Source: Capsicum annuum (lineage: Eukaryota; Streptophyta; Magnoliopsida; Solanales; Solanaceae). Taken from it: a stretch of 64,000 nucleotides of DNA. Below, piece after piece: positions 25,763 through 38,430 of the stretch (positions are counted from its first letter, which is position 1; the number at the start of each line of letters is the position of its first letter). Made by a program: the position numbers and the translations under genes. The stretch lies in contig NC_061118.1 of NCBI RefSeq assembly GCF_002878395.1, positions 1,170,698 through 1,234,697 of the forward strand. The letters run 5' to 3'. The notes below the pieces were generated by a model that was not told the origin of the DNA, ran no database searches, and saw only the letters and a program-made list of their open reading frames with translations.

Positions 25763-28700
25763 CGTGGACAAATGGGCAAAACTACACGAACGGGGCATTT
25801 TCGTGCCAAATCGGCGTGCTAAAGCCCCTGATTTTTGAGGTAGGCCCCGGGGTCCGGGCATGCTGTGGGACGAAAAATCTACCGAGGCATGCTTTGGATA
25901 TCATCCCAGTGTGGTCTGTTTAAAGTTTCATGGCTATTTGGATCTACAAACGGCATAAAAAGGGCATTTTCGGGCCAAATTGGTGTGTTATAGCCTGCGG
26001 TTTTGGGGGTAAACCTGGTGTCCAGGCGTGCTCTGGGATGAAAGTCGATTGGGGCATGCAAGGGAGGTTAAGGATCATCCCAGTATGGTCTTTTTAAATT
26101 TTTCTGGCCATTTGGGTGGACAAATGGGCGAAACAGCGCGAATGGGGCATTTTTGGGTCAAATCGTTGTGCTATAAGCCACGGTTTTGGGGGTGGGCCCG
26201 GGGTCCAAGCGTGTTGTTAGCCATAAATTGAGTGGGGCATTCCAGGGAGGTTGGTGATCATCCCAGTATGGTTTGTTTAAATTTTCATGGTCATTTGGGT
26301 CTATAAATGTGCAAAACGGTGCAAATGGTGTATTTTTAGGCCAAATCGGTGTGCTATTGCCCATGATTTTGGGGGTGGGACTGGGCTTCGGGTGTTTTGT
26401 GGGCATAAAATCAATCAAAGCATGCCAGAGAGGTTGGGGATCATCCCAGTGTAATCTTTTAAATTTTTTTGGACATTTGGGTGGGCAAACGGGCGAAACA
26501 GCACCAACGGGGTATTTTTTGGCCAAATCATTGTGCTATAGCCCACGGTTTTGGGGGTGGGCCTAGGATTTGGGCGTGTTGTGGGATAAAAATCAATCGA
26601 GGCATGCCAGGGAGGTTGGAAATCATCCTAGTGTTGTCCGATTAAATTTTTGTGGCCATTTGGGTGGACAAACTGGCGAAACCATGCGAACAGGTAATTT
26701 TCGAGCCAAATCAGTGTGCTATAGCCCACGATTTTGGGCGTAGGCCCAGGTTCCAGGCATGCTGTGTGCTGAAAATTGGTTGGGGCATGCCACGGAGGTT
26801 GGGGATCATCTCTGTGTGGTTCGTTTAAATTTTCGTGGCCATTTGGCTGGACAGAAGGCCCAAACCATGGGAACAAGGCATTTTCAGGCCAAATTAGTGT
26901 GCTATGGCCCACAGTTTTAGGAGTGGGCCTGGGGTTCGGGCATGTTGTGGGCCAAAAATCAACTGGTACATGGCAGAGAGGTTGGGGATCGTCCCAGTAT
27001 AATCCATTTAAATTTTGTAGCTATTTGGGTTGAAAAATGGGTGAAATAGTGCGAACGTGGCATTTTCGAGCCAAATCGGTGTGCTATATCATATGGTTTT
27101 GGGGATAGGCCCGATGTCGGGGTTTGTTGTGGTCCTAAAATTGATCGGGGCATGCCAAGGAGGTTGGGATCGACCCATTATGGTTCGTTTAAATTTTGCT
27201 GGCCATTTGGGTGGACAAATAGGCAAAACGGCGTGAACAGGGCATTTTCGAGATAAATCGGTGTGCTATAACCTAAGGTTTCGGGTGTGGGCTCGGGGTC
27301 CGATCATGCTGTAGGCCAAAAATCAACCGGGGCATGTTAGGGAGGTTGGGCATCATTCCAATATGGTTCGTTTAAATTTTCGTGGCCATTTTGGTCTACA
27401 CACAGGCAAAATAGTGCGAATAGGGCATTTTTAAGCTAAATCGGTATGCTATTACCCACGGTTTTGAGGGTAGGCCTGACGTTCGGTCATGTTGTGGGCC
27501 CAAAATTAGCTGGGACATGCCAGGGAGGATGATGATCTTCCTAGTGTGGTCCATTTAACTTTTTGTAGCCATTTTGGTGGATAAACGGGCAAAACGGTGT
27601 GAATGGGGCATTTTCGATCAAAATCGGTGTGCTATAGCCCACAGTTTTGACCCAGGGTACAGACGTGTTGCGGACCTAAAATCGACCGGAGCATGCCAGA
27701 GAGGTTGGGGATCATTCCAATGTGGTCGGATTAAATTTTTATGGCCATTTTGGTGGACAAACGGGCAAAAGATCGTGAACGGGATATTTTCGAGCTAAAT
27801 TTGTGTGCTATAGCCCACAATTTCGGGGGTAAGCCCGAGGTCCAGGCGTGCTGTGGGCCTAAAATTTATTGAGGCATGCTAGGAAGGTCTAGGATCATCC
27901 TAGTATGGTACGTTTAAATTTTTGTGTCCATCTGAGTGGGCAAACGAGTAAAATAGCGCGAATGGGGCATTTTCGAGCCAAATTGGTGTGCTATAGGCCA
28001 TAGTTTCGTGGGTAGGCCAGAGGACCGGACGTTCTGTGGGCTAAAAATTGATATAGCTGCGCCAGGGAGGTTTGGGATCATCCCAGTGTGGTCCATTTAA
28101 ATTATCGTGGCGTGAACGGTATGTTTTTGGGCTAAATCGGTGTGTTATAGTCCACGATTTTGAGGGTGGGCCTAGGGTTCGAGTGTGCTGTGGGCAAAAA
28201 ATCAACGAAAACATGCCAGGGAGGTTGGGGATCATCCCAGTGTGGTCCGTTTAAATTTTTGTGGCATTTGGGTGTAAAAACGGGCGAAACGGCATGAAAG
28301 AGCCATTTTCGGGCCAAATTGGTGTGCTATAGCCCACGATTTCGGGGGTGGGCCAGGAGTTCGGGTGTGTTGTGGGACAAAAATCAATTGGGGCATGCCA
28401 GAGAGGTTGGGAATCATCCCAGTGTGGTCCGATTGTATTTCTGTGGCCAGTTGGGTGGACAAACAGGCGAAACGATGCAAATTGGACATTTTCGAGCCAA
28501 ATCGGTGTGCTATAGCTCATGTTTTTGGGGGCGTCCGGCAATACTATGGATCAAAAATTGACCAAGGCATGCCAAGAAGATTGGGGATCATCCCAGTTTG
28601 GTCCGTTCAAATTTTTGTGGTCGTTATGGTCTACACACGGGCAAAACGACATGAACAGGGAATTTTCGGGCCAAATCAATGTGCTATGGGCCGAAAATCG

Positions 28701-31700
28701 ACCGGGATATGCCAGGGAGGTTGAGGATCATCCCAGTATGATCCGCTTAAATTTTTGTGCCTATTTGGGTAGACAAACAGGCAAAACCACGTGAATGGGG
28801 AACTTTCAAGCCAAATCGATGTGCTATTGCTCATGGTTTTGGGGTGGGCCCAGGGTTCGAGCATGCTGTAGGCCTAAATTTTATTGGGGAGTGCTAGGGA
28901 TATCGGGGACTGTTCAAGTGGGGTCTATTTAAATTTTTGTAGACATTTGCGTGGACAACGGGCAAAACAGCATGAACGGGGTATTTTCGGGCCAAATCGG
29001 TGTGTTATAGCCCACAGTTTCTAGGGTTGGCCTGAGGTCCGGGCGTACTGTGAGCCTAAAATCAATCGAGGCATGCCAGGGAGGTTGGGGTTCACCCCAG
29101 TGTGGTTCGTTTAAATTTTCATGGCTATTTAGGTGGACAAACAGGAAAAATTGTGCGAACGGGACATTTTTGTGCCAAATCGGCGTGCTAAAGCCCAGGA
29201 TTTTGGGGGTAGGCCCGGGGTCCGGGCATGCAGTGGGCTAAAAATTGATCGGGGCATGCCAGGGAGTTTAGAGATCATCCCAGTATGGTCCGTTTAAATT
29301 TTTGTGGCTATTGGGTCTACAAACGGCGCAAATGGGGTATTTTTGGGCCAAATTCGTGTGTTGTAGCCCACGATTTTGAGGGTGGGCCCGGGGTCTGACG
29401 TGCTATGGAATAAAAATTAATTGGGGCATGACAGAGAGGTTTAGGATCGTCCCAGTATGGTCTGTTTAAATTTTCGTTGCCATTTGGGTAGACAGACGGG
29501 CAAAATGGTGCGAATGGGGCATTTTTAGGCCAAATGGGTGTGCTACAGTTTTGGGGGTTGGCCCGGGGTCAAGGTGTGCTGGTTGCAAAAAATTGAGTGA
29601 GGCATGCTAGGGATGTTGAGGATCATCCCAGTATGGTCCGTTTAAATTTCTGTGGTCATTTAGGTTTATAAACGGGCGAAACGGTGCGAACGAGCCATTT
29701 TAGGGCCAAATTGATGTGCTATACCCCACGATTTTAGGGGTAGGCCTTGGGTTCGGATGTGCTGTAGGAAGAAAATCAATCGGGGTATGTCAGGGAGGTT
29801 GGGGATCATCCCAGTATGGTTCGTTTAAATTTTTGTGGCCATTTAGGTGGACAAACGGGCAAAACAGCGTGAATAGGGCACTTTTGAGCAAATCGGTGTG
29901 CTATAGCCCACGGTTTTGGGGGTGGGCTCGGGGTCTGGTCATTCTGTGGGCCAAAAATCAACCATGGCATGCCAGGGAGGTTGGAGATCATCCCAGTATG
30001 GTTCGTTTAAATTTTCGTGGCCATTTGGGTCTACACGCGAGCGAGATGGTGCAAACGGCGCATTTTTGAGCTAAATCGGTGTGACGTAGCCCACGATTTT
30101 GTGGGTGGGCTCGAGGTCCGAGCGTGCTGTGGACCAAAAATCGACTAGGGCATGCCAGGGAGGTTGGGGATCATCCTAGTGTGGTTCATGTAAATTTTTG
30201 TGCCTATTAGGAATGACAAACAGGCAAAACGGCCCGAATGGGGCATTTTTGGGCCAAATCGGTGTGCTATAACCCACGATTTTGGGGTGGGCCTAGGGTT
30301 TGGGGGTGTTGTTGTCCTATAATTTATCAGGGCATGCCAGGGAGATTGAGGATCATTCCAGTATGGTCTGTTTAAATTTTCATGGCCATTTGGGTCTAGA
30401 AACTGTGCAAACAGGGCCTTTTCGGGCCAAATTGGTGTGCTATGGCCCACGATTTTAGGGGTGGGCCCAAGGTTCGGGCATGTTGTGGGCCAAAATTTGA
30501 CTAGGGCTTGCCAGGGAAGTTGGGGTTCATCCAGTATGGTTCGTTTAAATTTTACTGTCTATTTGGGTGGACAAATGGGCAAAACGGTGCGAACGTGGCA
30601 TTTATGGGCCAAATCGGTGTGCTATAGTCCATGGTTTTGGGGATGGGCCCGAGTTCTGAGTGTGTTGTGGCCCTAAAATCAATCGGGGCATGCCAAGGAG
30701 GTTGGGGATCTTTCCAGTGTGGTCCGTTTAAATTTTCGTGTCCATTTGGGTGGACAAACGGGCAAAACAGCGTGAACAGGGCATTTTTAAGCTAAATCGT
30801 TGTGCTATATAGCCCACGGTTTAGGGGGTGGACTCGGGGTCCGATTATGATGTGGGACAAAAATCAATTGAGCCATGCCAGGGAGTTTGGCGATCATCCC
30901 AGTATGGTTCGTTTAAAACTTTATGGCTATTTGGGTCTACCTACGGGTGAAATAGCATGAACGGGGCATTTTTGAGTTAAATTGGTGTACTATAGCCCAT
31001 GATTTTGGGGGTGCACCCAGGGTCCGGGCGTGATGTGGGCCAAAAATTGACCGGGGTATGCTAGGGAGGTTGAGGATATCCCAGTGTGGTCCGTGTAAAT
31101 GTTTGTGCTTATTTGGGTGGACAAACGGGCATAACGGCCCAAACGAGGTATTTTTGGGCCAAATCGGTGTCCTATAACCCACGGTTTTGGGGTAGGCCCG
31201 GGGTTTGGGGGTATTGTTGGCCTAAAATTGACCGAGGCATGCCAGGGAGATTGAGGATCATTCCAGTGTGGTCCATTTAAATTTCCATGGCCATTTGGTT
31301 GGACAAACAGGCAAAATGGCTTGAACCGAGCATTTTGGACTAAATCAATGTGTTATAGCCCACGGTTTCTGCGGTTGCCTAAGTTTTGAGCGTCATGTAT
31401 GCCTAAAATCAATAAGTGCATACCAGGGAAGTTAGGGATCATTCCAGTATGGTCCGTTTAAAGTTTTGTGGCCATTTGGATGGATAAACAGGCAAAACGA
31501 CTTGAACGGGGCATTTTTTGTGCCAAATCGGCTGGCTAAAGCCCACTATTTTGGGGGTATGCCCAGGTTCCAGGCATGCTATGGGCCAAAAATCGACCGA
31601 GACATGCTTGGGAGGTTGGAAATTATAGCAGTGAGTTCCATTTAAGTTTTTGTTGCCATTTGGATCTACAAACAGGCAAAACAGCGCGAACGGGGCATTT

Positions 31701-33041
31701 TCAGGCCTAGTTGGTGTGCTATAGCCCACAAATTTTAGGGTGGGCCCAGGGTCCAAGAGTTCTGTGGACCTAAAATCAAATGAGGCATGGCAGGGAGGTT
31801 AGATATCATCCCAGTATGGTTCGATTAAATTTTCATGGCCATTTTGGTGGACAAACGATCAAAATGATGTGAACGGGGCATTTTCTGGCCAAATCGGTGA
31901 GCTATAGCACACGATTTTGAGGGTTGGCCCAAGGTCCAGGCGTTCTATGGGCCTAAAATTTATCAGGACATGCCAGGGAGGTTGATAATTATCCCAGTAT
32001 GATCCGTTTAAATTTTCGTGGTTATTTGGGTGGGCAAATAGGCCAAACAGCGCGAACGGGTCATTTTTGGGCCAAATTGGTGTGCTATAGGCCACGGTTT
32101 TGTGGGTAGGCCCAAGGACCGAGAATGCTGTGGGCCAAAACTCAACCAAGGTATGACAGGGAGGTTCGGGATCATTCAAGTGTGGTCCTTTTAAATTTTT
32201 GTGGCCATCTAGTGGACAAACGGGAAAAACAACTCGAACGGTGCATTTTCGGGCTAAATCAGTGTGCTATCGCCAACAGTTTTTGGGATGGGCCTTGGGT
32301 TCGGGCATGCTGAGGGTCAAAAATCAACCAGGGCATGACAGGGAGGTTGGGTATCATCCCACTTTGGTCCGTTTAAATTTTTATGGCCATTTGGGTGGAC
32401 AAATGGGAAAAACAGCACGAACGAGGTATTTTTTGGCCAAATCGTTATGCTATAGCCCACGGTTTTGGGGGTCGGCCTAGGGTTTGAGTGTGTTGTGGGT
32501 TAAAAATCGATCGAGGCATGCCAAGGAGGTTGGGAATCATTCCAGTATGGTCTGTTTAAATTTTTGTGGCCATTTGGGTAGATAAACGGGCGAAACAACA
32601 CGAATGAGGCATTTTCAGGCCAAATAGATGTGCTATAGCCTATGATTTTAGGGTAGGCCCGAGGTCCAAGCGTGTTGTGGCCCAAAAATCAATCGAGGTA
32701 TGTCAAGAAGGTTGCGGATCATCTCAGTATGGTCTGTTTAAATTTTTGTGGCCATTTGGGTGGACAAACGGGTGAAACAGCACGAACGGGACATTTTTCA
32801 TCCAAATCGGTGTGCTATAGCCGATGGTTTTGGGGTTGGGCCCAAGGTCCGGGTGTGCTATGTGCAGAAAATTGATCAGGGCATGCCAGGGAGGTAGGGG
32901 ATTATTCCAGTATGGTCCGTTTATATTTTCATGGCCATTTGGATGGACAAATGGGCGAAACGACGCAAACAGAGTATTTTCGGGCCAAATCAGTTTGCTA
33001 TAGCCCACGATTTTGAGGGTAAGCCGAGGGTTTGGGCGTGC
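25763..33041. repeat. Satellite without a clear higher-order unit
   Basis: These are ordinary monomers with several truncations (for example at about 28111, 28525, 28681 and 29543). Between 27850 and 28500 the monomers resemble the marker monomers of 9.4-10.2 and 14.2-15.1 kb, so this is probably a remnant of the same older long unit. I could not establish a regular period here. Confidence 0.6.
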
Positions 33042-33621
33042 TGTAAACAAATCAATGCATAATAAATTCCAAACCCAAAGTAATAGATTGTATGCTACAA
33101 GGCTTCCATAAACCTAACTAATAAACTTAGCTACTCATGAATAAAACGGGAATCATAATAGAAATATTTATCATACCAAAAAGTAAACATAATTTTGGTG
33201 GAGAAGATGAAGTTGACTTTCTCCCTTGGTGCTAAGCCGCTACTCTCAATGCAAAAATGATACAGAATAATGAATAATGATAAAAATTCAGCATCAAGTC
33301 TTTTTAATAATATTTTCTCTCATAATTGCCTTCTAAGTCCCTGAACTAATTATAAATGACAAATTTGTCTTGGACATAGTTTCTAGGCACCACATTTGGT
33401 CCAGACTGCTATTCTCTCTTGTGTCATATGTCATCCGCATTCCATAGTCCTATTATGTCTCAATCTATCTCATCAATACCTGAAATCATGCTAATCATGT
33501 CGGTCAGCTCAATTACATAGAAGTAGAGTAAAAACATAAGAAACTAGGCACTTTGTTCTCCAAACATAGCTAAAATATGGGTAAGTTATGGTGCTTAGGC
33601 ATATAAATACACCCAAGATCA
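33042..33621. mobile_element. 580-bp insertion in the satellite, possible solo LTR
   Basis: The sequence is unrelated to the satellite and AT-rich. It begins TGTAAACAAATC and ends CCCAAGATCA, giving the TG...CA ends of an LTR. The flanks are GTGC (33038-33041) and GTGT (33622-33625), which could be a 4-bp target duplication with one C-to-T change. The satellite resumes at nearly the same monomer position where it was interrupted, so the insertion happened in an existing array. No open frame of note, no terminal inverted repeat and no primer-binding site is visible. TATAAATA at 33602-33609 lies too near the end to be a normal LTR promoter. It does not resemble the LTR at 3312. It could instead be another kind of insertion. 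Confidence 0.55.
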
Positions 33622-36504
33622 GTGTTGTGGGATAAAAATCAACCGAAGCATGTCAGGGAGGTTGGGGATCATCCTAGTGTGGTTTATTTAAATTTTCATG
33701 GCTATTTGGGTGGACAAATAGGCAAAATGGTGTGAACGAGGTACTTTCAGGCCAAACCAGTGAGCTATAGCTCACGGTTTTAGGGGTGGGCCTAGGGTCC
33801 GGGCATGTAGTAGGCCTAAAATCGATCGGGGCATGTCAGAGAGGTTTGAGATCATCCCAGTGTGGTCCGTATAAATTTTTGTGGCCGGTTGGGTGGACAA
33901 ATGGATAAAACGGTGCGAACGGGGCATTTTTGAGCCAAATCAATGTTCTATAGCCCTCGACTTTGGGGGTGAAGCTGAGGTCCGAGCGTGCTTGGACCAA
34001 AAAATAATCGGTTCATGCTAGGGAGGTTGGGGATCATCCCAGTGTGGTCCGTTTAATTTTTTGTGGCCATTTGGGTAGACAAAAGGGAGAAACGGTGCTA
34101 ATGGGGTATTTTTGGGCGAAATTGGTGCGCTATAGCCTATGATTTTGGGGGTGGGCTCGGGGTCCAAGCATGTTGTAGGTCAAAAATTGATCGAGGCATG
34201 CCAGAGAGGTTGGGAATCGTTCCAATGTAGTCTTTTTAAATTTTTATGGCCATTTTGGTGGACAAACGGGAGAAACGGGATGAACAGGGCATTTTTCAGC
34301 CAAATTCGTATGCTATATAGCCCACGGTTTCGGGGGTGGACACAAGGAACGGGTGTGATATTGGCCAAAAATTGACTGGGGCTTGTCAGGGAAGTTGGGG
34401 ATCATCCAAATGTGGTCCGTTTAAATTTTTGTCTCTATTAGGGTGGACAAATGGGCAAAACAACACAAAATGGGCATTTTCGATCCAAATCAGTTTTCTA
34501 TAGCCCATTATTTTAAGGGTGGGCCTGAGGTCTAGGCGTGCTGTGGGCTGAAAATCGACCGGAGCATGCCAGGGAGGTTGATGATCATCCCAGTACAGTT
34601 CGTTTAAAGTTTTGTGGCCATTTGGGTGGGTGAATGGGTGAAAAGGCATGAACGGGACATTTTTAGGCCAAATCAGTGTGCTATAGCCCACGGTTTTGGG
34701 GGTAGGCCCGGGGTCCAGGCATGTTATGGGCTAAAAATTGATTGAGGCATGCAGGGAGGTTACGGATCATCCCATTATGGTCCATTTAAAGTTTTGTGGT
34801 TATTTGGGAGGACAAAAGGGTGAAACGGTGCAAATGGGGCATTTTTGGGCCAAATCGGTGTGTTGTCACCCACGGTTTCGGGAGAGGACCTGGGGTGAGA
34901 GCGTTCTGTATGTCAAAAATCAACTAGGGTATGTAAAGGAGGTCAAGGATCATCCTAGTATGGTTTGTTTAAATTTTTGTGGCCATTTGGGTAGACAAGC
35001 AGGCAAAACGGCGTGAACGAGGAATTTTTGGACAAAATTCGTTTGCTATAGCTAACGGTTTTGGGGGTGTACCTGGGGTTCGGGCGTGCTATGGGTCAAA
35101 ATTTATTGAGGCATGCCAGGGAGTTTGGGGATCATCCTAGTATGGCCCGTTTAAATTTTTGTGGATATTTGGGTGGACAAACAGGCGAAACAGCACGAAC
35201 GGGAAATTTTCAGGCCAAATCGATGTACTATAGACCACGGTTTTGAGGGTGGGCCTGGGGTCCGGGTGTACTGTGGGCAAAAAATAGATTGAGGCATGCC
35301 AGAAAGGTTGGGGATCATATCAATGTGGTCTGTTTATATTTCATGGTCATTTGAGTGGGAAAATGGGCAAAACAGCGCAAACGGGGCATATTTGGACTAA
35401 ATCGGTGTACTATAGCCCACTGGTTTGGGCTGGGCCTGGGGTCCAGGCGTGTTATGGGATGAAAATCGACTGGGGCAATCCTAGGAAGTTGGGGATCATT
35501 CCATTATGGTCCATTTAATTTTCATGGCCATTGGAGTGGACAAACGAGCGAAATAGCGTGAACGGGGCATTTTTGGGCTAAATTAGTGTGCTGTAGCCCA
35601 CGGTTTTGAGTGTAGGCCGGGCATCCGAACGTGATGTGGGCCAGAAATCGATCGGAGCATGCCCGGGAGGTTAGGGATCATCCCAGTATGGTCCGTTAAT
35701 ATTTTCATGGCCATTTGGGTGGACAATAAGGCGAAATTACGCGAAAGGGACATTTTTGGTCCAAATTAGTAAGCTATAACCCATGGTTTTGGGGGTGGGC
35801 TCGGGGTCTAGGTGTGTTGTAGGCCAAAAATTGACCGAGGCATGCCAGGGAGGTTTGGATTATCCCAGTGTGGTTCGTTCAAATTTTCGTGGCTATTTCA
35901 GTGGACAAATGGGCGAAATCAAGCGAATGGGGCATTTTCAGGCTAAATCAATGTGCTATAGCCCACGGTTTTGGGGGTAGACTCAGGATCCAAGCGTGCT
36001 GTGGGTGGAAAATTGATAGGGGCATGCCAGGGAAGTATAGAATCATTCCAGTATGGTCCGTTAAAATTTTTCTGGCCATTTAGGTGGACAAACTGGAGAA
36101 ATGGCATGAACGAGGCATTTTTGGGCTAAATCAGTGTGCTATAGCCTACGATTTTGGGGGTGGGCCTAAGGTTTGGGGGTATTGTAGGCCAAAAATTAAC
36201 CGGGGATTGCCATAGAGGTTGGGGATCATCCCAGTATGGTCCGTTTAAATTTTAGTGGCCATTTGTATGGATAAATGGCAAAAAAGGCGTAAATGGGACA
36301 TTTTTGGGCTAAATCAATGTGCTATAGCCCGGGGTTTTAGGGGTGGACTCGGTATTCGGAGGTGTTGTGGGATGAACATTGACTGGTGCATGCCAAAGAG
36401 ATTGGGGATCGTCCCATTATAGCCCATTTAAATTTTCATGCCCATTTGGGTGGAAAAAAAGGTAAAACGGCGCGAATGAGGTATTTTCGGGCCAAATCGG
36501 TGAG
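33622..36504. repeat. Satellite between the insertion and the long units
   Basis: These are ordinary diverged monomers in the standard orientation. I could not pair this stretch confidently with a part of the long units to the right. Nothing else is visible in it. Confidence 0.6.
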
Positions 36505-38430
36505 CTATAGCCCACGATTTTGAGGGTAGGCCCAGGTTCCAGGTGTGTTGTGGGCCAAAAATCGATCAAAGCATGCCTGGGAGGTTGGGAAATGTCCCAG
36601 TGTGCTCTGTTTAAATTTTGGCCATTTGGGTGGACAAATAGGCGAAATGACGCGAATGGGGTATTTTTGGGCCAAATCGGTGTGCTATATCACACGATTT
36701 TAGGGGTAGTCCTAGGGTCCGAATGTGCTGTTGGCCAAAAATCGATCGAGGTTTGCCAGGGAGGTTGGGGATCGTCCCTGTGTGGTCCGTTTAAATTATA
36801 GTGGCTATTTGGATGGACAAACGAGTAAAATGGCACCAACGGGACATTTTTGGGCCAAATCAGTGTGCTATAGCCCACGGTTTTGGGGGTGGGCGGAGGT
36901 TCGGGTGTGTTGTGGGGTAAAAATTGACCGATTTTTGGGGTAGTATAGTCCAATTAAATTTTCATGGCCATTTGAGTGGACTAACGGATGAAACGGCCAA
37001 ACGGGGCATTTTTGAGCTAAATCATTGTGCTATAGCCCATGATTTTTGGGGTGGGGCCAGGGTTCGGGCATGTTATTGGCCAAAAATCTATTGAGGCATG
37101 CCAAGGAGGATGGGGATCATCCCAGTATGGTCCATTTAAATTTTCGAGGCCATTTGAGTGGACAAATGGGCAAAACAGCACGAACGGGGCATTTTCAGGC
37201 CAAATCGGTTTTCTATATCCCACGATTTTGGGGGTGTCCCCGGGGTTTGGTCATGTTGTGGGCTAAAAATTGACCGAGCATGCTGGGGTAGTTTTTGGTG
37301 TGGGCCTCGAGGTTCGAGCGTGCTGTGGGCCAAAAATCAATTGGGGCATGCCAAGGAGGTTGGGGATCATCCCAGTATAGTCTGTTTAAATTTTGGTGGC
37401 CATTTGGGTGGAAAAACAGGCAAAATGGCACGAATGGGGCATTTTTGGGCTAAATCAGTAGGCTATAGCCCACAATTTTGGGGGTGGGCCGGGGTCCGAG
37501 CATGTTGTCGGTCAAAGTTTGACTAGAGTGTGCCAGGGAGGATGGGAATTATCCAGTATGGTCTATTTAAATTTTCATGGCCATTTGAGTGGACAAACCG
37601 GGCAAAATAGCACAAATAGGGCATTTTCGGGCTAAATCGATAGGCTATAACCTACGGTTTTAGGGGTGGGTGGGGTCCGGGCTTGCTGAGGGACGAAAAT
37701 AGACCGAAGAATGCCAGGGAGTTTAGGAATCATACCATTGTGGCCCATTTAAATTTTGTGGCCATTTGGGTGGACAAACAAGCAAAATGGAGCAAACGGG
37801 GCATTTTCGGGCCAAATCGGTGTGCTATGGCCCAAGGTTTTGGGGGCGGGCTCGGGGTTTGGGCATTTTGTTTCCCAAAAATCAACCAGGGCATGCTTGC
37901 AAGGTTGGGGATCATCCCAGTATGGTCCGTTTAAATTTTTGTGGCAATTTGGGGGGACAAATAGGCGAAACGATGCGAACAGGGCAATTTCGAGCCACAT
38001 CAGTGTTCTATTGCCCACGATTTTAGAGGTGGGCCCAGGGTTGGTGTGCTGTGGGCCAAAAATCAACCGGGGCATATCAGGGAGGTTGGGTATTATCCCA
38101 GTGTGCTCCATTTAAATTTTTATGGCTATTTGGGTGGACAAACGGGCAAAACGGTGTGAATGGGGCATTTTCGGGCCAAATAGATGTGCTATAGTGCATG
38201 GTTTTTAGGGCGGACCTGGGGATCAGGAATGCTGTGGGCTAAAAATTGACGGAGGCATGCCAGGGAGGTTGGGGATCGTCCCAATGTAGTCCGTTTAAAT
38301 TTTCATGGACATTTGGTTGGACAAATGGGCAAAACAGCGCGAACTGGACATTTTTGGCCTAAATCGGTGTACTATAAGCCAAAAATCGATCGAAGCATGC
38401 CAGGGAGGTTGGGGATCATCCCAGTGTGGT

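Larger units (their letters stand above)
4081..33041. repeat. 183-bp satellite array, left part
   Basis: These are head-to-tail monomers in one orientation. The consensus I built by eye is 183 bp. Landmarks in order are: GGCCAAATCGGTGTGCTATAG, a GCCCAC...GTGGGC inverted repeat around a G-run block, GTGCTGTGGGCCAAAAATCG, GGGGCATGCCAGGGAGGTTG, GGGATCATCCCAGTGTGG, GTTTAAATTTTTGTGGCC, and GGGTGGACAAACGGGC or the variant GGGTCTACAAACGGGC. Neighbouring monomers are clearly diverged, while monomers one higher-order unit apart are more alike. The size is close to a nucleosome repeat, as in many plant centromeric, pericentromeric and subtelomeric satellites. I cannot say which chromosome location this is. 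I find no promoter or gene in it. Confidence 0.97.

Noticed and set aside
33602..33609. TATAAATA as a gene promoter in the insertion
   Set aside because: It lies 12 bp from the end of the insertion with only satellite downstream, so there is no gene for it to serve.
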